Positions 62,279-64,000 of a stretch of 64,000 nt of DNA are shown one piece after another; positions within the stretch are counted from its first letter, which is position 1, and each line of letters starts with the position of its first letter. Under the pieces are notes generated by a model. It did no database searches. It had not been told where the DNA came from and saw only the letters and a program-made list of their open reading frames with translations. The DNA is taken from positions 186,001 to 250,000 of the forward strand of contig NZ_WKJH01000004.1 in the NCBI RefSeq assembly GCF_009674825.1, read 5' to 3'. This DNA comes from Maribacter luteus (GTDB lineage Bacteria; Bacteroidota; Bacteroidia; Flavobacteriales; Flavobacteriaceae). A program made the translations under genes and the position numbers.

Positions 62279-62317
62279 CATTTGGGATCAGAAGCATAAA
62301 GCTTCTTTTCCCAAATG
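62279..62317 (+). promoter_or_regulatory. Intercistronic hairpin sequestering the pflA start codon
   Basis: CATTTGGGA (62279-62287) pairs perfectly with TCCCAAATG (62309-62317), whose last three bases are the pflA ATG. Inside, AGAAGC (62290-62295) pairs with GCTTCT (62301-62306) around ATAAA. There is no U tract, so it is not a classical terminator. Confidence 0.7.
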
Positions 62318-63088
62318 CTCAATATAAATAACTGCCATATCAAAAATCTAGATAACACATTAAGGGTACATTCCATAGAATCGTTCGGAACGCATGACGG
62401 GCCGGGAATTCGCATGGTCGTTTTCTTACAGGGATGTAAACTTAAATGCCTGTATTGCCATAATCCGGACACCATTCAAACCTCAGGAGGAACAGAATAC
62501 CAGATTGAGGAATTGGTAGGTATGGCTTTGAAGATGAAACCATATTTTGGCAAAAAAGGTGGGGTTACCGTTTCAGGTGGGGAACCTTTACTACAGTCCA
62601 AAGAATTGGTTCCGTTCTTTAAACGTTTAAAAGAAGAAGGCATCCACACCAATATCGATACCAATGGCAGGGTATTGAATCATTTCACGAAGGAATTGCT
62701 AGATGAATATGCAGATCTGGTCATGTTGGATATAAAGCACATGACAGAAGATGGGTACGAGTTTTTGACAGGAATGCGGAATAAAGAAACCACTTTCACA
62801 TTTGCAAAACACAGGGAAGCCTCAGGAAAAGCCATGTGGTTGCGCTATGTTTTGATTCCCGATATTACCAATAAACCCGAGCTTTTGCATGCCATGGGGC
62901 AATATTTCAAAGATTACAAAACCATTGAAAAGATTGAGATTCAACCCTATCATAAATTGGGCATTCATAAATGGGAAACCTTGGGTTGGGAATATCAATT
63001 AAAAGATGCCCGTGAAAACACGGAGGAAGAAATAAATGCCGCTTCGGAAATATTGAAAAACTACTTTAAAGAAGTAAAAATAAATTAA
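62315..63088 (+). CDS. pflA: Pyruvate formate-lyase-activating enzyme (radical SAM)
   Basis: The 257-residue protein has the radical-SAM cluster CKLKCLYC (Cys41, Cys45, Cys48), with THDGPGIRMVVFLQG immediately before it and GGVTVSGGEPLLQ after it, as in PflA. It installs the glycyl radical on PflB using SAM. The gene starts 61 bp after pflB, and its ATG is the closing end of the intercistronic hairpin. Confidence 0.94.
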   Translation: MLNINNCHIKNLDNTLRVHSIESFGTHDGPGIRMVVFLQGCKLKCLYCHNPDTIQTSGGTEYQIEELVGMALKMKPYFGKKGGVTVSGGEPLLQSKELVPFFKRLKEEGIHTNIDTNGRVLNHFTKELLDEYADLVMLDIKHMTEDGYEFLTGMRNKETTFTFAKHREASGKAMWLRYVLIPDITNKPELLHAMGQYFKDYKTIEKIEIQPYHKLGIHKWETLGWEYQLKDARENTEEEINAASEILKNYFKEVKIN

Positions 63089-63118
63089 GTGTTGTAGAAA
63101 ACAGCATAGCCATTACAC

Positions 63119-63898
63119 ATGAACAACCCTCAAGAAGTCATAACCATAGTAAATAAACTAGCCCTTAAAAAAGGAAGTTACCAGGCAAATAAAACCTTAA
63201 TGTTGGCTTTCTTGGCAGGAGCTTATATTGCCTTTGGCGGACTTTTAGCCATCATAGTCGGTGGTGGATCACCCGGTATTGCTGCGGAAAACCCAGGTAT
63301 CACCAAGTTTCTTTTCGGAGCTACCTTTCCCATAGGCCTTATACTTGTAGTCGTGGTAGGTGCCGAACTGTTCACAGGGAACAATGCCTACTTTATTCCC
63401 AATGTCATCAATAAAAAACAAGGGGTAGGCGCAGTACTGAAAAATTGGGGATTGGTATATTTCGGGAATTTTATCGGAGCTGTTTTCGTAGCCTACGTAA
63501 TTACACATTTAACGCACATTGTACACAACTCCCCATTTATAGATTCGGTATTCAGTATAGCCATTGGAAAAACCAGTCATACTTTTTTAGTGACGTTCAT
63601 AAAGGGTATCGGCGCCAATTGGTTAGTGTGCTTGGCCGTATGGCAAGGAATGGCGGCAAAAGATACGACAGGGAAAATATTCGCCATCTGGTTGCCGGTA
63701 ATGGCCTTTGTGGCGATGGGTTTTGAACACAGTATCGCCAATATGTTTTTTATTCCATTGGCCATTTTCGAAGGTGCCCAAATCACTTGGGAAACATTTG
63801 TCATTAAAAACCTGATTCCCGCTACTTTAGGTAATATTGTAGGAGGCGTAGTTTTTGTCGGTATGTTTTACGGCTACTTATTTGGAAGGGAGAAATAA
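63119..63898 (+). CDS. focA: Formate/nitrite transporter (FocA-like)
   Basis: The 259-residue protein has six membrane helices with the FNT-family motifs GAYIAFGGLLAIIV, LFTGNNAYFIP (helix with the L-F-T-G-N conserved loop), KGIGANWLVCLAVWQG and AFVAMGFEHSIANMFFIPLA. It carries formate (or another small monoacid) across the inner membrane. It follows pflA by 30 bp, so it completes a formate-producing and exporting operon. Confidence 0.93.
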   Translation: MNNPQEVITIVNKLALKKGSYQANKTLMLAFLAGAYIAFGGLLAIIVGGGSPGIAAENPGITKFLFGATFPIGLILVVVVGAELFTGNNAYFIPNVINKKQGVGAVLKNWGLVYFGNFIGAVFVAYVITHLTHIVHNSPFIDSVFSIAIGKTSHTFLVTFIKGIGANWLVCLAVWQGMAAKDTTGKIFAIWLPVMAFVAMGFEHSIANMFFIPLAIFEGAQITWETFVIKNLIPATLGNIVGGVVFVGMFYGYLFGREK

Positions 63899-63975
63899 TA
63901 TCCATCCAAAGAGCATATAACCACTTATAATAGGCCATGTACCTTTCTTACATCATGATACAACACTCTATTTAA

Positions 63976-64000
63976 TAAAAAAAGGGGAGGAGTGATGCCT
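63976..64000 (+). terminator. Probable terminator, cut by window end
   Basis: An A run followed by GGGGAGGAGTGATGCCT looks like the left arm of a hairpin terminator such as the one after the FKBP gene; the right arm lies outside the window. Confidence 0.3.

Noticed and set aside
1-64000. tRNA, rRNA, CRISPR, IS elements, prophage, toxin-antitoxin and defence genes
   Set aside because: I looked for clover-leaf segments, regular short repeats with spacers, transposase or integrase motifs and restriction/defence motifs, and saw none.

Overview
The window looks like a chromosomal segment of a marine Flavobacteriaceae bacterium (Bacteroidota; Zobellia/Maribacter/Arenibacter-like by gene content, genus not provable from here). 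The reasons are AT-rich DNA, lipoproteins with short lipoboxes, a C-terminal T9SS-type sorting domain, flavobacterial families (DUF4251, DUF4494, HTH-TolB-TPR regulators, COG2509 flavoprotein), promoters of the Bacteroidota type (TAnnTTTG at -7) and almost no Shine-Dalgarno sequences. I see no rRNA, tRNA, insertion sequence, prophage or CRISPR array.

Layout. 1-5.3 kb: the 3'-truncated start of an SLC12-type cation-chloride/amino-acid cotransporter (minus strand), an M14 metallocarboxypeptidase lipoprotein, an RluE-like pseudouridine synthase, and a two-gene operon of an enolase-superfamily amino-acid epimerase with a DUF1611 protein (DgcA/DgcN-like, candidate D-glutamate or muropeptide utilisation). 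5.4-8.2 kb: a membrane class III nucleotidyl cyclase, a DUF4251 lipoprotein and a HAD dehalogenase-like protein. 8.2-14.4 kb: an electrophile/aldehyde stress region, with an AraC regulator divergent from a nitroreductase and an MDR reductase, and a TetR-nitroreductase-YqhD-DJ-1 operon behind a perfect 14-bp palindrome. 14.6-21.5 kb: a small conserved protein, a heavy-metal-binding lipoprotein, and a 1696-residue BspA/PKD repeat surface protein translationally coupled to a lipoprotein. 21.5-23.1 kb: a PepSY membrane protein behind a TonB receptor that has lost its barrel but keeps Fur-like boxes. 23.3-29.8 kb: a GPH sugar symporter with a GH94-like phosphorylase, then kefF-kefC. 30-37 kb: lipoproteins (CBM-like, EF-hand), an AraC/MBL pair and a sortilin-like BNR protein. 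36.9-41 kb: an RNA helicase cluster (degenerate single-domain helicase, J-KTSC protein, two DEAD-box helicases). 41-53.5 kb: housekeeping genes (DedA-like, fabD, rlmF, SlyD-like FKBP, cold-shock protein, FAD oxidoreductase) plus a redox-stress group (LLM oxidoreductase, Crp/Fnr regulator, Old Yellow Enzyme, OsmC, USP). 53.8-59.7 kb: an HTH-TolB-TPR regulator, an ankyrin lipoprotein, an acyltransferase and an amidase lipoprotein. 60-63.9 kb: pflB-pflA-focA.

The most notable signals are regulatory. The Old Yellow Enzyme promoter and the pyruvate formate-lyase promoter share one architecture: a TGA-N6-TCA Crp/Fnr-type dyad, then exactly 23 nt, then TAATTTTG. This would place the dyad near -41 in both. 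The Crp/Fnr protein encoded just upstream of the first site has an FNR-like E-x-x-S-R recognition helix. In the pfl operon a strong hairpin (9 + 6 bp) between pflB and pflA buries the pflA start codon, which would suit stoichiometric enzyme versus catalytic activase. Other points worth checking are the in-frame-collapsed TonB receptor, the four-module BspA protein and a hydrophobic 26-residue ORF abutting the sortilin-like gene.
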